This document shows positions 32,950-44,639 of a stretch of DNA of 64,000 nt, one piece after another. The DNA comes from Tipula vernalis. Taxonomy: Eukaryota > Arthropoda > Insecta > Diptera > Tipulidae. The notes below the pieces were generated by a model, which saw nothing but the letters and a program-made list of their open reading frames with translations, was not told where the DNA came from and searched no databases. How positions within the stretch are numbered: the stretch's first letter is position 1; each line of letters begins with the position of its first letter. Location of the stretch: positions 88,946,311-89,010,310 of the forward strand of contig OY282560.1 in assembly GCA_958295665.1 (NCBI GenBank), in the 5' to 3' direction. The position numbers were made by a program, and so were the translations under genes.

Positions 32950-34050
32950 ATTTGGACTGTCTTTTATGTTCAATTCAATTAATATTAAGACGGATAAATT
33001 CATTCAAATCAATTATGATAGTCTGTTACAACGTGTATTTTGTATACTCCGAAACTGGACAAAATTGTTAAGGCTTGGAAAGGATCTTAGTAAACGTCGT
33101 TAGTGCTTAACAATATTTGCTGTCACATATGCCAGTTCAACAATTAAATAGCTTGATCCGAAAATACGGAGATTTTTGGTTAGAAAATGACAACTTTTGA
33201 CGTCAATGGTACAAATGGTCAATGATATATTGTGGCTAGACAGTGGCATATCTAATGCATATTTTGTAGATTCAAGCGCTTTGACAGAAAATCTAGCTCA
33301 TTGAAATGCTGACTCATTTCATTTTTGATACAAAATGGCATTGCCAGCGAAGCATTGGGAAAATCAACATAATATTTTTGAAAATTGGACTTTGTGTACA
33401 AATAAGCGAAAAGAACAAGCAGATATCTGATATAAACATCCGCAATAATAGGAAATTAGCCTAAATTATTTCACGATCATTAAATCCAACACAAATCGAA
33501 CGATTCCCATTATTGAACCATTTCTGATTTTTGGATATTCATATAGGATGTTCACGACACTTCACAATGAGGGTATCTTCTACACTTACACATTTTATTA
33601 TAAGCATACTAGATGAACTAAATGTTAACTATTTTGGTTAGTGTTTTTGTTTGTATTAGTGAAATGAGTTGCAATTGGTTCACCACATAAAATTTTCCAC
33701 CGAAACCGAAACAACTGACAAATACAGTAATACAGTATTAAAATTGTAATGTGAATAGAAAAATTTATTATTTTTAAGAAAAGTGTGCTTTGAAAATTTT
33801 GATGTATTCTGACAGATCCTTCAGTTTGCACGTTAATTTTCGCTCGATTAAGTGACAGCTGAACTGAACAAAAAGCTCTTAAAGATTCGCTGGTCAATAT
33901 AACATGCACTTTCTGTAAATCGCGTTCTTACTGATTCGTTGGTTATCTCATAACTGCTCCAACAAAGTTAGTAGGCAAAGAGGTAAGAAACGAGGAAGGG
34001 TTGCGATGCAATTTATTAAGGTGTACATTTTAATTCGACCATAAAAATTA
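32950..34050. other. Intron sequence without recognised feature
   Basis: AT-rich; the 94-codon frame at 33625-33909 (minus) has no motif and I treat it as chance. Confidence 0.3.
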
Positions 34051-34059
34051 CGGCCAGAG

Positions 34060-34320
34060 AATTAAAATCTTTAATAAAAATTTATTTTGTCACCCTCAAA
34101 GTATTCTCCATTCGAGGATATACACATAAGCCAGCGTTTTTTCAATCATCGAAACATTTTTTTATAGGCACTTTCCTGGAGAGACTTCAGTTCGTGCGCC
34201 GAATTTTGTTTTATGGGTCAAAACGGGTTCCACAGAGTAGCAATTTGTGTCTGGGAAACAGGAAGAATTCACCTGGTGTTAAATCAGGTGAATGTGGTAT
34301 TTATTGAGTTGTTGGCCTTA
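34060..34320 (-). pseudogene. Mariner-type transposase C-terminal fragment
   Basis: The minus strand, with frameshifts, reads KCFDDW..., then WLMCISSNGEYFEGDKINF near 34130-34075. Mariner transposases end in this manner (WxKCIxxxGxYFEGD). No catalytic residues are included. Confidence 0.6.
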
Positions 34321-34744
34321 TATTCGGTTCGCATTAATAGTGTAAAATAATGACGCGTTTTTAATTTTATTAAAAAATTAAATTAAATAAAAATTATCCG
34401 TGCATTAGTAACTAAAATAAAAACATTTTTTAATCTTTAATTGTTTTATTTTAAGCAACCCACTTTATTCCTATCCATTGAATAAAATTCTAAATACGGC
34501 CCTAAACTATTTTAGTCCTTCTCTTTTTCACACAGACTTTTCTACGCCTTTCGTTTGCTTTTTTCTAGTCTAGTCTATTGTATTAAAGGTTTTTGAGGTC
34601 GATTGACTTGACCAACTGTTGTAAACAAACCGGATGACAGATCGCTTCAAGTTTCGTTAAATCGCCTTAGTATTACGATTTATAGTTACAGATATATGAG
34701 AAAGGTTTAAGTTAAAAAATAATTTAAAATTTTTATTTTTTCAG

Positions 34745-34895
34745 GCACTTATGGAGCCGCATTCGATGAAATTGTTGTGGAATCATCTTTAAATGTGCGC
34801 AAAAAACCAGATGCAGCCCCCAGACGTGTCAGAGAAGTGATCCTATTTGCACCCCAAGGTAGACTATACCGTGAAAAGCGTCAATTCAATTTTGG
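34745..34895 (+). CDS. Secreted-protein gene, exon 2 (furin-like site)
   Basis: Acceptor tttttttcag at 34735-34744, donor GTAAGT at 34896. In the phase set by exon 1 it reads (R)TYGAAFDEIVVESSLNVRKK, then 29 further residues ending GRLYREKRQFNFG. The whole exon is open in this frame and hydrophilic. REKR is a furin-type R-x-K-R site. The next residue is Gln, which in mature peptides often cyclises to pyroglutamate, so the mature product may start QFNFG. Later exons are not established. One candidate acceptor (tatatttcag at about 42110) would give only a few codons before a stop, so the true last exon may lie elsewhere or outside the window. Confidence 0.6.
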
Positions 34896-36000
34896 GTAAG
34901 TTTTTATTATTTTATTGTTTTGAAATACGTTTTTGATGTCATGTCTGTACCTTTGATGATTAATTGTGTGTGCGCGCACCTTGCCTTATAAGCTAATTAA
35001 TAGTAAAATCGAATAAATATTATTATTGAATGTGATTTGTGAATGAATAACGAATGTCATATGTGGTTGCTGTAATATTAACGTGTGCGAAATATTGAAT
35101 ATACAATTTGATTGAATCATTTAATGATGTTCCAATTGTGGTTTTTGGTTAAGTATTTTTACTGGAAGTCATCAAAAGTTTATTATTGAATTTTAATTAA
35201 TTTTTGTTCATACGTTTACGACTGCACGTTTTAAAATTCTGACGTACTTTTTATGAAACCATAATTCTCTTTATATTTATTTCTGTGTTCTAAGCTGATT
35301 TCGTTTGTACAATTAATAATAGGTTTTGGAACCTGTAATTTCGTAGAAAATATATCACATTCCTTTATTGGGTGTTAAGATGTAGACATAAGATCATACA
35401 ATTAGGCTGTTTTGATGTCGCTCCTTTCTTTTTTGTTTTCCTGAGTTAAAAATCCGAAAACGATTTTCTGCTACTTCGAACTCTTTTCTACATGTTCTCT
35501 TTTATCTCCGTTCCTTTTCGGAGTTATTAAAGTATCAAGAAATCGTAGTCTTCATTTGTGGCTAAGCTACCGAAGAGTTTTTTTTCCGAAAGGAAACGGG
35601 TAAAGTGGTTTAGTTTAGGATTTTTCTTCTGTAAGGTTATTGTCACAATATGCCAACTGCTCTAGTCTAAATAAAATCATGAACGTTTACAGTACTTGTA
35701 CTATCAAACGAGAAATTCCACTTTTGTCAAAGTTTGTAAAAATTATCAAGATGGAATAGTAGTTTGAAAATTTCGGTGAAATTTTTGAAATGATATTTTA
35801 AATCGTTTTGTACCTTAGAGAATCGGGGAACCTCCGCATTGACGATTCATTAAAATTCTAAAATTCTTACAAAATAAAACATTTTTCAAAAATTTTGGTT
35901 TTTTTCATATTTATTTACATACTACGAGTGAAATAGATAACTCCCCAAAGCCGCTTAGCTTCCTTTTGTTTTCATATTGTAGTTAACAAAAATTTAATAG
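34896..36000. other. Intron or flank of the secreted-protein gene
   Basis: AT-rich, no exon-like open frame with splice sites that I can support. Confidence 0.3.
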
Positions 36001-36059
36001 GGTCTTTCTTTTTAATAGGGCACATTATTTTGTAGTTTTTGGGAATTTTTCGGGGTTGG

Positions 36060-36250
36060 GGACATTATGCCGATTTTTAAAATGTCGATTTCAAAATGTC
36101 GACTACCGAAATGCCGCCTAGAAAACAAACAAAATGTTGATTCTAAAATGTCGACACGGACAAAATTTTGGATGTTCAAATAAATGTTGCCGGCAACATT
36201 TATTTGAACATCCAAAATTTTTCCAAGTCTACATTTTAGAATGATAAGTC
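36060..36250. repeat. MULE-type terminal region with 58-bp perfect palindrome
   Basis: Positions 36163-36220 form a perfect inverted repeat with 29-bp arms and no loop (centre TTGCCGGCAA). Similarity continues outward with mismatches to about 36134 and 36250 (TTCTAAAATGT on both sides). Around it ATGTCGA(C)-type motifs recur at least six times. Comparable motif text, inverted, lies at 40310-40405. The pair brackets a MULE transposase remnant, so these are probably the element's terminal regions. Confidence 0.65.
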
Positions 36251-36417
36251 TTAAATAACTGAAACTATCAATGTTTTATATTTATTTTTTGTTTTATTAA
36301 TTATGAAATAACACAGCAAACTTCACGATAAATTAATAACTCACAATATATTATTAATAATATAAACAAACAATATTATTACGATAAAAAAGTGTTAAAT
36401 GATTCCTTTTAAATAAT

Positions 36418-37620
36418 TCATTTTGGATCTCTCTTCGTTATTTCGTTATCTGCTAACACCACTCTCAATCTCTTCTCACGTTCATGATAAATCCTTTTAA
36501 TTTTTTCCTTTTCGCCCTGCTGCAACCGCTGAATCTTCCATTTTACAGTAATATGTTCTTTACCTAGTACTTCAATTATTTTTTAAAGGCCAGCATGTTG
36601 CTTTCCTACGAGTACTTTTAACCTGCGAAGCCAACCCTCCACACAATTTTGTGTTGTTGGCAGATTGTCGTTCATTAAATCATGAACTGACCAAAATTGT
36701 GGCGGATAAGGAACAGAATTATGATTATGCTGGTTTTGTATCGATATTTTTCGGTTCTTGCCATAAATATAATTGGTTTCAAACCATTCCGCAATTTTTA
36801 GACAGTTACTGGAAAAGGATTTTTTTAACTCTTCATAAAATTCCGGTATTTCGTCTTCATTCAAATATGATAAGCATTTAAGCATTCGCATTTGAATGCT
36901 AAATCCTTCATCTCTACCATACTGCCTAGAAAGCCCTTCTGCCTGAATTTCCTCCAAATTATTTGGCCGAAATGAAAAAAAAAACAACCTTTAAAAATTG
37001 TAGTTGGGGAAAAACATTTAGCAGCGCTAACACTAGCCTTTTCAAAATCAGAAATAATGTAGTCCGGTGTCATACTTATACCATTATTAACAGTTCTTAT
37101 TTTTGCTACTCATTAAGCAATACCCATGATAGGGTACGATAATCCCGTCTTGCATTTTGGATGATAAATAGCTGGCGCATAATGGAAATTTTCAATTTTC
37201 AATTGTGCCCAGAATAATAATCTTTTCCCCTTGAATATATTTTTCATGTAGCACAAATTGTTCAGCTTCAATATACCTTAATCGATTGGGAATATCAATT
37301 TCTTCTAATGAAGATGGTTCACATTCACCAGCAGCAGATCTTACCCTAGCCACCTTTTTTTTTGAGCTCCTGCTTTAGGTAAATAAACCCTGCAGTTAGC
37401 TTTCCAGCAATTAGCAATTAGTCTTGCCCCTGATTAGGTGTCGTCTTAGCCATAGTTTTAACATAATTATTGGTTTTGTATTTTGAAAGTTTATAAGCGA
37501 AAGGTTCTTGTGAATGCGCTGTTGGATTCTTCGGAAATTTTGTGTCGATCATTTTCCATTTTCGTACTAACCCTCGCTTTACAAATTGAGATTTCCTCAC
37601 AACGCCAACGGAAAACACTT
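36418..37620 (-). pseudogene. MULE transposase with FLYWCH-like N-terminus
   Basis: Minus strand from 37620: a basic N-terminal part with a partial FLYWCH-like zinc motif (NCWKANCRVYL near 37400), then EEIDIPNRLRYIEAEQFVLH and a gap. After that MTPDYIISDFEKASVSAAKC (catalytic Asp in SDFE, 37073 down), KGCFFFHFGQIIWRKFRQKG, then the intact frame 36987-36583 (LSRQYGRDEGFSIQMRMLKC ... QNCVEGWLRRLKVLVGKQHA). One TAA at 36583 interrupts this frame. It continues as KIIEVLGKEHITVKWKIQRL and ends at 36418. Two frameshifts (one at an A10 run near 36985), so inactive. The order matches insect Mutator-like elements (DFE ... GCFFHxxQ.xWRK ... NSVEAWHRR). Confidence 0.85.
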
Positions 37621-37624
37621 CATT

Positions 37625-39025
37625 TCAAATTCATTTTGTATTTTTGACGTAGGATTACGTCTTTGTTTTCATTATATATGGGGGGTGAACCAAAATTTCA
37701 ATGTGATGACGCGCGTCACGAAACTGACGTATTTATGAAATTTATTTGACTAAAGCAATGTCTCTTGTTAAATATAAATGTAATGTTTTAAAAACTATAA
37801 AAATCAAACCAAGTTAAATAAAAATTTGTGGATTGAAAAAAAAATTAAAACTACAAATTATTAACTTGATCAGACACATGCCGCACGCCATATTGATTTA
37901 AAGCTATTAAATAAAAATAAAAAAGTTCAAAAAAATTTTATTCTCATTATGTAAAATATTGCATACTTGTTTTGAATTTATATGCTATATAACCAGTCGC
38001 AAAGATCAGGCCGAAAAATGTTTAGGTATGCGAGTTATGGGACTTCAAAATTTCGAAGTGACCGGAAAAACTAATTTGATTTAATACGTCATTTGAATCG
38101 TCAATATTTAAAAATAAATTATATCTAGTAAGCTTTTATTAATACTAGACACTCCCATTTCTGTGGCGTTCACATTTCTCTGACGTTTTATTGACATTTT
38201 GACATTTCAATGATTGAAATTTCAACGATATATTGATCGGTACATTTTTTGTGAATTGCTTTATTAAAATCACGTCTAAAGGTGTTATTTCTGTGCAATA
38301 AATTCGTTTGATACAAGGTCGTATATAAACCTTAATACCAAATTATTATGGGACGCCTATAAAATAATATCACGCCAATAGGGTGGAGCAAGTTTAGGAG
38401 CAAGGCGCTGACGTGACGAGGAGGTGGGATTCGGAGACAAAAGATAATTAACGTTAATTCTGATTTTGTATTTTATTATTTTGTATTCTCGAATGATCCA
38501 CAGAGATGCCAAGCACTGAGTGAAGAATCATATCGGTCAATTCTGACGTTGCTCACATAATATCGTGAAGCGGCACAAATTTTCAGAAAATAAATTTTTC
38601 AACCACTACAAACTTGGCGGCGCACATTCCACCTCGAATGTGTATTGGGTTGACTTCCCCTTCATGCTTGGCTGGACCAATAGTATCACAACGCAAATAT
38701 ACACAAAACCAAATAAAATTAAAATTAATTTAAAAATCAAAAATTAGTCTCATTTCGGATTTCAACGCGGCAACACGTCGCTTTTGGTGTTGGCCGCCAA
38801 CCACTTTTGTATTACCAAAATGGTGGTGATAGATAACATAAAAACATAAAATTTTAATTATAATAATTTAAAATCAATTTGCCGTGTTTTAATTTTTATT
38901 AATATAAATGCATAGCGTTTATAATGCTCTCTAAACGAAGGCTTCTTAAGGCTTTTTAAGAGTATACTAGAGATGTATAACTTGATCTAATTGTTAAAGG
39001 TCGAATATGAAAACACGTGCCAGTT
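37625..39025. other. MULE interior or flanking DNA, no gene seen
   Basis: Mostly AT-rich. The segment 38380-38680 is more GC-balanced (aggcgctgacgtgacgagga; acttggcggcgcacattcc) but has no open frame with motifs; its origin is unknown. Confidence 0.3.
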
Positions 39026-39028
39026 CTA

Positions 39029-39479
39029 ATAATCTAACAAGGGAACCTTTTCAACTGTCAAACTCAAAAAGTTATAAAAACTATTCTAAGTTGTAGTACT
39101 CTGTGAGACATTACCGAAACCTTTTTTTATCGGCAACCAAGCCCTTTTTTGGGGTAAAACCACCTCTTAATTTAACCTCAAAAAACGTTTTTTTTATTCG
39201 ATATATCCCGACTTCTAGTCCACTTTTTTTGATAAAACAAATTAGTAATTATTGCTCATAAAAGTACAAGTAATCGATAGTAAATTAGATTATAAGGATT
39301 GCATCTCTATTTTGTTAGGGGATGAAATTACCTGTTTTCGCACATTATGTGGTCGTTTTAACCTCTAAAAGGGCTTGGTTGCCGATTAGAAAAAGGTTTC
39401 GTAAATGTCTCACAGAGTATTATAACTTAGAATAGTTTTTATAATTTGACAATACAAAAGGTTCCCTTGTAAGATTATT
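39029..39479. mobile_element. MITE with ~110-bp inverted arms
   Basis: TAATAATCTAACAAGGGAAC and the next ~105 bp recur inversely at 39375-39479. Shared text includes ATAAAAACTATTCTAAGTT, ACTCTGTGAGACATT, CGAAACCTTTTT and CGGCAACCAAGCCCTTTT. The loop is about 220 bp. No coding capacity. Target duplication uncertain because the arms are flanked by A/T-rich sequence. It lies inside the interval bracketed by MULE-type termini. Confidence 0.8.
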
Positions 39480-40309
39480 TCTGAGTCTGTGATTTGGTGG
39501 CACGAAAGTGGAAGATTTATATTGTCGTGACCAATAGTGATATTGGGGAAGAGGTCTCAAAATTTAAGAAAATACCTGCCCAAAATAACAGAAAATATTT
39601 GTAAAATATAAATGGTTAGTTTAGTGATCTTTAATCGACGTTTTGTGGGAAAAGTGTCACCCGAGGAGCTGGATAGATCTGATTTTTTTTTTAAACGGCA
39701 TTTCATTGTGGCACAACGAATTGAGTAAAAATTTAGTATTGAACAATCAACATTTAGGCTGAGGCAGCTTAATGCATATAGATGGCAGCATTAAACAATT
39801 AGCGGTTTTTTATATTTTGTAATTTCTAAATTTTGGTTTCTCTTTGGTCCTACATTAATAGGTCGTGTCTCGGATACAAGCTCGTCGGTTTTTTTTCTTT
39901 ATGGTAGATATATCCGTTTACAACAAGTTTTATTGCACCCTTATTGCTCGTAATGATCTTAATCTTAATTTTTTGGTAAAATCTATTAAAAAATGAAAAA
40001 TGCAATATAAATTTTGTATAATAATTTCCTTTACCCATATATGGTAACATGATAAATTGATAAATTACAACAATTATCTTAAATTTGATTTAAATAAAAT
40101 AATAATGATCTTCATACTTACGATTTAAGTTCCGGTTTTACTGTGATGCAAAAATTTTATTTTACTTGTTAATTGTTTTTTCTTTAGAATACTAAATTCA
40201 AAAAATTTTAGTTTTATACCATTTGAATTACTTACACCTAATTAAAATAAGCAAGATAGTAAAGAAATTACATAACTTTAACTTAAATAATATTCTACCT
40301 AAAAATACA

Positions 40310-40410
40310 AAGTCGATATTTCTGCTGATATTTTGAAATCTGAATTTTTAAAATCAACATTTTCTTTAGTCGACATTTGTCCAGTCGACTTTTTCATAGT
40401 CGCAATTAAG
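40310..40410. repeat. Right MULE-type terminal motif cluster
   Basis: GTCGACATTTGTCCAGTCGA and related TCGACA(T)TTT motifs. Inverted, they resemble 36060-36160 (AAAATGTTGATT.TAAAA, ATGTCGAC). A likely partner end for the element carrying the MULE transposase. Confidence 0.45.
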
Positions 40411-40423
40411 GGGTGATCCCAAT

Positions 40424-40625
40424 TTTCCATCATCTGATTACGATCAGTGAAGACCATGAACACGCATCTTTAACCCATATTGTATTGCATTTCATTAGCC
40501 TACTCACCTTTCATGTAACCACTGTAGACTGATGTCGTTTTACAATGTGCAGCTGGACCTAGATATACAGTAACATAGTCGTCATCGATTTGGCTACTGC
40601 GTAATATAGGGCATTAGAGCTCCAA
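40424..40625 (+). mobile_element. SINE family S, copy 1 (head decayed)
   Basis: CATCATCTGATTACGATCAG, then tgaacac..., CTCACCTTTCATGT, CAATGTGCAG and TCGATTTGGCTACTGCGTAA match, in the same order, the body of the copy at 46107-46407 read on the minus strand. The 5' part retains only GATCCCAAT of the tRNA-like head. Confidence 0.65.
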
Positions 40626-40629
40626 ATAA

Positions 40630-42060
40630 ACAAACGAAGAGGAAACAAATCAAATTTATGTTTTATTTTATATACTTTGTCATGCCCGGAATATTTATAC
40701 TTTCTGCCGTAATTTTGCTTAAAGACAGATTTTAGTAACAAGCAGTTCCTTTTAGCTTTTGAGACCATTCGAGTTAAACTAAGAGAGGTTGCCTTAGAAG
40801 GTAAAATCACCAAATTGCTGCATACCAAACCAGAATGTTGACCCGAAGGCTAGTAAAATGAGGAATGACGCCAAGATAGAGTATTCAATTCTATTTTTGG
40901 TATTGAGTTAAAAATGTTAGAATTTTTAAAATTAATGTCTCGAGGATTTCTGGTTTTACAAACTTGATAGAGAAAATTAAATTTTTTAACTTGAATAAAG
41001 AAATATTGAGAAGGTTTGCATAATGGTGCAGGTAAATCTATATAGAGACAAACTAACCGAGCTGATCTGTGTTCGAAGGTCTTTCCAATTTATAGTAATA
41101 ATAATTTATTAACAGTTTCATATAAATTTAAATCAAGAATTACTTACTATATTGAATTTTTATTTGTTGTGATTTTATTACTTTGGTGCGCTGTCATAAA
41201 TAAATCAATTGGTATTTTATATATTTTTACGATGATTTAATTCAATTCACGATCCATTGATAAATCTCTTATCATCTAAAAATACTTAACTTTATTAAAA
41301 TTAATCAGATTATTATTGATTATAGATATCAATAAATTGTATTTCACTTCCTGATAAACCTAATTGAATATTTATGGCGTGATTTGGTGGATTTTGTTTA
41401 TCATTGTTATAAATCGACATAAATATTCTTCTTCAATATTTATGTGTGATAAGACGACAGGAAATCAAAAAAAATTTGTAGACCAATTTAAATTTTAAGC
41501 AACTTGTTAACCGTAAATCATTCTTGCTTAACATTTTATTTATACTAATTTTTGCCAAACTTTATTGTTTACCGTTTTGAATTTATATTATCGAAATTTT
41601 TTGTTGATAATGATTTATTCAAATATTGATGATGCCGAGAAAACGATTAGTAATATTTGTACGCGTATAAGTCTTCGCGCGGATCGCCAAAAACAATAAT
41701 GGAGTGAGGTGTATGTACCTATTATATAGCGTCTAATATGTGGAATTTATAATCTTCAAATGCCGCCTTTATTTTTTGCCTTTATGTATGCTAAGTATTC
41801 ACCCTAAACAATAAATCAATATCTTTAATAGAACTTAACACACACGCAACGCGCAACTCATTAAATATTTTTTAATCTTTTAACCGAAAAGAATTATGCA
41901 AGAAGTTGAGAATCGAGTTTAGAATTTTTAATGAAATCTTAAGACAAAAAATGTGTATAAATTAGAATTTGGTGAGATTCGTTCGGTCGGTATAATAAAC
42001 TGTTATTGAAAAAAACAAAGAACAATAACAAAACATAAAATTGGGACCCAATTTGCTTTT
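40630..42060. other. No recognised feature
   Basis: AT-rich. A TATAAATTA near 41956 followed by TTCGTTCGGTCGG about 30 bp on could be a core promoter but nothing downstream supports a gene. Confidence 0.3.
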
Positions 42061-42369
42061 TAGATGTGGACTGTGATAATCTAATTTTATCTAGAATTTT
42101 TATATTTCAGGTTACTGCAACGACAATAAGCAGTTCTAATCGAAAGTACAGTGATTTAAGAATCAACGTTCAAATTTATCGTACAATTCATAACATTTAT
42201 CCATCCACATATCGTATTCTGTTGAATATTTTCTTAATAAGTCCCCCTTACAAATATACCATATCTATCGGTAGCCTTATTTCCTGCATCGTGATCATAC
42301 CGCAAACTTGACCGGTATGTATTATTTCTTGCGGGAGTTTAATTGACATGTTTGGTTTGTTTATTATGT

Positions 42370-42860
42370 TCAAAATAGCTAGAAGACGGGCGACTTCAAC
42401 TATAAATAAAGCTAAAAAATCATATTAGCAAGGTGATCTTTCCGGAACGTTCACTCATAAGGTTGAGGGAAATATTCTGAATAACAAAACCATCTAAACT
42501 TCCTCCTTTAAAGGATGAAATCAACTAGATCTTCGACAAAAAAAATTGTGGTAAATTCAATAGTACCTCACTCTGCTTATATGTCTCGCATAAGTTTCAG
42601 GGCCAGAGTAGTTGCTAAAGTTCTTGCAGACATGAATGCCAACAAATCAACTGACCTTGCCGGTGTTCCCCGATTCTTCTTAATAACTGTTGAAAATCTT
42701 TGGGTAAACCCTTATCTTTTCTGTTTCAGCGATTCAAAGTTCTCAGTGTCTTCCCTCCGATCTGAAAAATAGCTAATGTTCATCCTATCCCAAAAAAAGG
42801 AGCAAATCTGATCCTCCTATTTATAGCCGATTGCCATTATTACTGAGAATATAACTCAGA
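42370..42860 (+). pseudogene. CR1/L2-like LINE fragment (pre-RT and RT start)
   Basis: Across frames: FPPLKD-like text near 42505, then SRISFRARVVAKVLADMNAN and KSTDLAGVPRFFL (42590-42690). The next is SKFSV and a shifted NVHPIPKKG near 42790, then YSRLPLLLRI. In LINE ORF2 this is the stretch before and at RT motif 0/1 (usual text VxxxLxxLDxxKAxGxDGIP ... WKxAxVxPIPKKG.xSxPxNYRPISLL). It is truncated on both sides and has several stops. Confidence 0.7.
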
Positions 42861-43008
42861 AATTCACGTATCTGGTGGATCTAAAATTATTGCTCTCGAT
42901 ATGAAGGGATTTCTGTACAAGCTGTGAACAATTGTACGTGGTGAATTGTATGACTTCCGCTCCTCATACATTAAACGTCTCCGTCCCTCAAAGATCCATA
43001 TTTGTAGT

Positions 43009-43256
43009 GTTTTTTTATTCGCTCCGGATAGCTGCTATCGGGAGCCGTCATTTTTCTACGCCTAAATTTAAATTTGACGCGCTATTTATTGGTAAACTAA
43101 ACTTATTTAACATCAAACTATCATTTTTAATTCAATTGTTTACCAAATACTTCATATAAAAAATATTTGGCTCTACCTATTTATATCGAGCGCTATCGGG
43201 AGCCATTTTTTATATGACGGCTCTCGATAGCAGCTATCCGGAGCGAATAAAAAAAC
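43009..43256. mobile_element. 248-bp hairpin MITE with 43-bp arms
   Basis: Left arm 43009-43051, starting GTTTTTTTATTCGCTCCGGA, matches the inverse of 43214-43256 with one difference (TATCGGGAG versus TATCGAGAG). The loop contains a further GCTATCGGGAGCCAT copy. No coding sequence and no clear target duplication. Confidence 0.85.
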
Positions 43257-43259
43257 GCA

Positions 43260-43670
43260 GCTATTATCTCACACAATTTTTATTTATAAACCTTACCTTG
43301 TTTTATACGATATTTATATGTGTTTATTAAAGTACTTACGTAATTTTGGTGCACTTACTCAATTTAACTCGCATATATAATACTTAATTTACTAATTACA
43401 GATACTTTCGCTAAGCTTTTCATCACCATGTTGACGCGGGAGCAATGAAGAAATGTTTTATTGTAAATAACTTTTACTGCTGATGTTTATTTTGCGTGTT
43501 GTCTGTTGAAATTATTTTTGTTTTGTGTTTTGACCGAAATGGTAGGCGACGAAGTTGTTTGGAGAAATGCGAATGAAAGACTTTTATGTTTGTGTAGAAT
43601 ATGCTTTTTACACTAACGGTTAAGAGATGGCGTGTCGATTGATAAAAATTTGTTTGTACTTTTGAAAATA
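43260..43670. other. No recognised feature
   Basis: AT-rich spacer between the hairpin MITE and the LTR pair; nothing found. Confidence 0.35.
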
Positions 43671-43671
43671 T

Positions 43672-44161
43672 TGTTACGTTTTTGCCTTGTCAATTAAAGG
43701 CTCGTATCACTGGATTGTGAATAATACAAAATCAATTTAATTTATCACCAACGAATTTATTTAGTTAACACAAGAATTATTACAATACAGTTTATTAATA
43801 AAAATTCACAAAATCACTTTATATAAATTATTCTCAAATTTTACTGTACACTTATAATTTTTATTTCCACTAAAACACTTTTTAAATCACTTTTTAATTA
43901 CTTGTTAATCTTCACACTGTCGTTTTCCAAATACTACTAACCCAATTGGATCTCGTTCGCCTTTTTATATACACAAACCAAAATTCTAGAAAGCTCATGA
44001 CTTTAGAATAGCGATTAGCGATAATTTAGTATAATTTACTAGTTAGAATAGCGTAGAAATATTTAGAACAATTTTTATCAAGGAAAATTCCATTTTAGTA
44101 CAGTTAGATATTGAGCTATTAAATTAACTTATTCTATTACACACTAGGTGTCACCGTCCCA
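43672..44161 (-). repeat. LTR family L, copy 1
   Basis: On the minus strand it runs TGGGACGGTGACACCTAGTG ... GGCAAAAACGTAACA. It carries TATATAAAAAGGCGAACGAG (TATA box and start region, about 43984-43965). TG...CA ends and a TATA box mark it as a retroelement LTR. 490 bp. It is separated from copy 2 by only four bases (ATAC). Confidence 0.75.
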
Positions 44162-44165
44162 ATAC

Positions 44166-44624
44166 TGTTACGTTTTTGCCTTGTCAATTAAGGTTCGTAT
44201 CACTGGATTGTGAATAATATTGTACAAAATCAATTTAATTTATCACCAACGAATTTATTTATTTCACAAAATTTATTACAACACAGTTTATCAATAAAAA
44301 TTCACAAAATCACTTTATATAAATTATTCTAAAATTTTACTGATCACTTTTACTTTTTATTTTACACTAAAACACTATTTAAATCACTTTTTAATTCCTT
44401 TTAATCTTTATACTATCGCTTACCAAATATTACTGTTCTAATTCCACTTCGTTCGTCTTTTTATATACATAAACCAAACTTCTCGAAAGTTCATGACTTT
44501 TCCAGTTAGAATAGTGTAGAAACATTTAGAACTGTTTTATCATGGAAAATTCCATTTTAGTACAGTTAAACATTGAGCTATTAATTTTAACTTATTCTAT
44601 TACACACTAGGTATCACCGTCACA
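44166..44624 (-). repeat. LTR family L, copy 2 (tandem)
   Basis: Same family and orientation as 43672-44161; minus strand TGTGACGGTGATACC ... CGTAACA, 459 bp. ATAC occurs at both its sides (44162-44165 and 44625-44628), and ATAT lies outside copy 1 (43668-43671), consistent with a 4-bp duplication. There is no internal region, so it is either a recombined LTR pair or two solo LTRs. Confidence 0.75.
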
Positions 44625-44639
44625 ATACGTTTTGTTTGT

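Larger units (their letters stand above)
30197..34744 (+). other. Predicted 4.5-kb intron 1 of the secreted-protein gene
   Basis: GTAAGT donor and tttttttcag acceptor. It contains a copia fragment with LTR, mariner-type debris and no conserved coding sequence. Confidence 0.5.

Noticed and set aside
36651..36881. 76-codon plus-strand open frame
   Set aside because: Antisense of the MULE transposase.
42066..42311. Open frame after tatatttcag considered as exon 3 of the secreted-protein gene
   Set aside because: In the phase required by exon 2 the frame stops after a few codons; the polypyrimidine tract is weak.
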